DNA of 39,311 bases, taken from Caulobacteraceae bacterium (GTDB lineage: Bacteria > Pseudomonadota > Alphaproteobacteria > Caulobacterales > Caulobacteraceae). The position numbers and the translations under genes are program-made. Positions 37,551 through 39,311 of the stretch are shown in pieces. The notes below the pieces were generated by a model that had not been told where the DNA came from, searched no databases, and saw only the letters and a list, made by a program, of their open reading frames with translations. Numbering within the stretch: the stretch's first letter is position 1; every line of letters begins with the position of its first letter. The DNA lies in assembly GCA_947475845.1 (NCBI GenBank), contig CANJMO010000018.1, forward strand, positions 1 through 39,311, written 5' to 3'.

Positions 37551-39056
37551 TCAGCACGCCTCTTTAAGAATCCGCCGCCGCTCCACCGACGAAGGAATAC
37601 GCAGGGCCTCGCGATACTTGGCGACGGTGCGCCGGGCGATGTCGACCCCCGATTCCTTGAGAATATCGACGATGCTGTCGTCCGACAGCACACCGGCTGC
37701 TTCGCGTTCCTGATCGATCAGCTGCTTGATCTTGTGGCGCACGCTTTCGGCCGAATGGGCGTCGCCGCCTTCGGAGGAGGCGATCGACGAGGTGAAGAAG
37801 AACTTCAGCTCGAACACACCGCGCGGGGTGGCCAGGTATTTGTTGGAGGTGACCCGGCTGACGGTGCTTTCGTGCATGCCGATGGCGTCGCCCACGGTGC
37901 GCAGGTTGAGCGGACGCAGGTGCTCGACGCCAAAGGCCAGGAAGCCGTCCTGCTGGCGAACGATCTCCGAGGCGACCTTGAGAATGGTCTTGGCTCGCTG
38001 GTCGAGGCTGCGGATCAGCCAGCCGGCCGAAGCCATGCATTCGGAGACGAACACCTTCTCCTGATCGGTGCGCGCCGAGCCGGAAACGACGGCGTGATAG
38101 CTGTGGTCGATCAGCAGGCGCGGCAGGGTGTCGGTATTGAGTTCGACCCGCCACAGGCCGCCGCCGCCCTCGCGCACATAGACGTCGGGGGTGATCGGCG
38201 CAGCCGGCTCCGCGCCGAAGGCCGCGCCCGGACGCGGGGTCAGGCCGCGCAGTTCCGCGATCATGTCCTTGAGGTCTTCGTCGTCGACGCCGCAGGCGCG
38301 CTTCAGGGCCGCCATGTCGCGCCGGGCCAGGAGGTCCAGGTTATCGAGCAAGGCTGCGATCACCGGATCGAAGCGGTTCTTGTCCTTCAGCTGCAGGGTC
38401 AGGCACTCGCGCACGTCGCGGGCGAAGATGCCGACCGGCTCGAAGCCTTGCAGGGTCTCGAGCACGCCCAGGACGCGGCCCGGATCGCAGCCGAGACGCT
38501 CGGCGACTTCGGCCAGGTCCGCGCGCAGGTAGCCTCCTTCATCGACCGCGTCGATCAGGGTGGAGGCGACCACGCGGTCGACGGGGTCCAATCCGGCAAG
38601 GGCGGCCTGATCTTCGAGATATTCGGCAAGGGTTTTTGGCTTGGCGATGCCTTGCTCCATCTCGCCGGTCAGCTCGAAACCGCCCGACGCGCCGGTGCGC
38701 GACCAGTCGATGGTTCCGCCGGCGTCGGCGCCGGTAACCGGACGCTCCTCGCCGCCTTCGCCGCCGTCGCGGGCGCCGGGAGAGGTGTCGCCATAGAGAT
38801 CGTCGTGAGGCGCGTCGATATCGGCCGCGGCGGCGGCCTCAAGGCTAAGGTCGGCGGCTTCGGTCTGAGCGCCGGCCTCGCCCGGCTCATCGTCGCGCTC
38901 GTCGCGCTGGAGCAGGGGATTCTTCTCGAGCTCGCCCTCGACGAAGGCGTCCAGCTCGATATTGGACAGCTGCAGCAGCTTGATCGCCTGCTGCAGTTGC
39001 GGCGTGATGACCAGACCCTGGCCCTGCCTAAGCTCCAATCGCGCTGAGAGCGCCAT
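37551..39056 (-). CDS. rpoN: RNA polymerase sigma-54 factor
   Basis: Sigma-54 directs polymerase to -24/-12 promoters that need an enhancer-binding ATPase; in Caulobacter it serves flagellar and stalk genes. The 501-residue product starts MALSARLELRQGQGLVITPQ with the Gln/Leu-rich region I (LQQAIKLLQLSNIELDAFVE), then an acidic region II (residues 50-120), the core-binding domain, the helix-turn-helix block MHESTVSRVTSNKYLATP and the RpoN box ARRTVAKYRE near residue 474. ATG 39056 is well placed. lptB lies 126 bp upstream on the same strand and hpf follows after 89 bp. Confidence 0.97.
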   Translation of the reverse strand: MALSARLELRQGQGLVITPQLQQAIKLLQLSNIELDAFVEGELEKNPLLQRDERDDEPGEAGAQTEAADLSLEAAAAADIDAPHDDLYGDTSPGARDGGEGGEERPVTGADAGGTIDWSRTGASGGFELTGEMEQGIAKPKTLAEYLEDQAALAGLDPVDRVVASTLIDAVDEGGYLRADLAEVAERLGCDPGRVLGVLETLQGFEPVGIFARDVRECLTLQLKDKNRFDPVIAALLDNLDLLARRDMAALKRACGVDDEDLKDMIAELRGLTPRPGAAFGAEPAAPITPDVYVREGGGGLWRVELNTDTLPRLLIDHSYHAVVSGSARTDQEKVFVSECMASAGWLIRSLDQRAKTILKVASEIVRQQDGFLAFGVEHLRPLNLRTVGDAIGMHESTVSRVTSNKYLATPRGVFELKFFFTSSIASSEGGDAHSAESVRHKIKQLIDQEREAAGVLSDDSIVDILKESGVDIARRTVAKYREALRIPSSVERRRILKEAC

Positions 39057-39182
39057 GGCGCCGCCACCCCTTTCTGAATCCCTTAACGAGGTCCGAGTCT
39101 GGGGGCAATTCTGAAGAGAACCTAAACTGGCAGGGAATTTGCAGGGGCAGGCGCCGCCTCAGGCTGCGGCCTGTTGTCCCGA

Positions 39183-39311
39183 TCAGCCGAAGCGGTCGCC
39201 CAGGTAGACCCGGCGCACTTCCGGATCGGCCAGGATCTCGTCGGGAGAGCCCTCGAACAGCACTTCACCGCCATGGATGATCGAGGCGCGGTCGATGATG
39301 TCCAGGGTCTC
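39183..39311 (-). CDS. lptB: LptB, LPS export ABC-transporter ATPase (C-terminal end only)
   Basis: Only the last 42 codons are in the window. They read TLDIIDRASIIHGGEVLFEG, then SPDEILADPEVRRVYLGDRF and G before TGA, the standard LptB C terminus. LptB powers transport of lipopolysaccharide from the inner membrane. The position just upstream of rpoN is the conserved lptA-lptB-rpoN-hpf-ptsN order. Between it and rpoN, 39057-39182 holds a GC-rich inverted repeat CAGGC/GCCTG and two GANTC sites (39073-39077 and about 39093-39097), and presumably the rpoN promoter. Confidence 0.88.
   Translation of the reverse strand, partial: ETLDIIDRASIIHGGEVLFEGSPDEILADPEVRRVYLGDRFG

Noticed and set aside
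37470-39047. 525-codon open frame on the plus strand
   Set aside because: Antisense shadow of rpoN; its translation has no family features and the rpoN reading is unambiguous.

Overview
The window is GC-rich, densely packed chromosomal DNA from an alphaproteobacterium, most likely a member of the Caulobacteraceae (Caulobacter/Phenylobacterium-like). The DnaA, NusA and RpoN sequences, the gene neighbourhoods around dnaA and rpoN, a GANTC (CcrM-type) cluster at the dnaA promoter and the Caulobacter-like promoter elements all point the same way. That assignment is inference from remembered family sequences, not a database search. I see no prophage, insertion sequence, integrase or CRISPR array.

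Region 1 (1-8.5 kb) holds the 5' part of the nusA operon (rimP-nusA) behind a terminator-like hairpin, a secreted protein of unknown function and a decayed copy of its tail, trmB, a small conserved gene overlapping glmS, a pterin dehydratase, a DUF983 gene coupled to galE, a YggT membrane protein and a tRNA-Ala(CGC) with a clear promoter. Region 2 (8.5-20.5 kb) is the replication block: gyrB and recF, then dnaN, dnaA and rpsT, all on the minus strand. Between recF and dnaN lies a two-gene plus-strand cassette for a 2-hydroxycarboxylate transporter and a CaiB-type CoA-transferase. An orphan solute-binding protein and a frameshifted proline/glycine-rich TonB-like gene lie beyond gyrB.

Region 3 (20.5-31.5 kb) holds an enoyl-CoA hydratase, a TraB/GumN protein and mutM on the minus strand. 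Diverging from them are ubiE-ubiB (ubiquinone synthesis), followed by an acyltransferase-3 protein, a lipoprotein with a possible BECR-type toxin-like domain, coaBC, dut, a truncated LysR gene and dapB. Region 4 (31.5-39.3 kb) holds maeB, a broken wecB, a secreted CHAP hydrolase with an unlisted 54-residue companion gene, a 456-bp intergenic stretch with a candidate small RNA, and the rpoN locus (lptB-rpoN-hpf-ptsN), in which hpf carries an in-frame amber codon.

The genes are mostly housekeeping: replication, translation, quinone, CoA, lysine and cell-wall precursor supply, and sigma-54/PTS-Ntr regulation. The parts most worth a second look are the dnaA control region, the rimP leader hairpin, the hpf amber codon, the two single-base frameshifts, the toxin-like lipoprotein, the candidate sRNA and the CHAP-linked small protein. 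Several lesions are single-base events in otherwise well-preserved frames, so sequencing error must be excluded before they are treated as biology.
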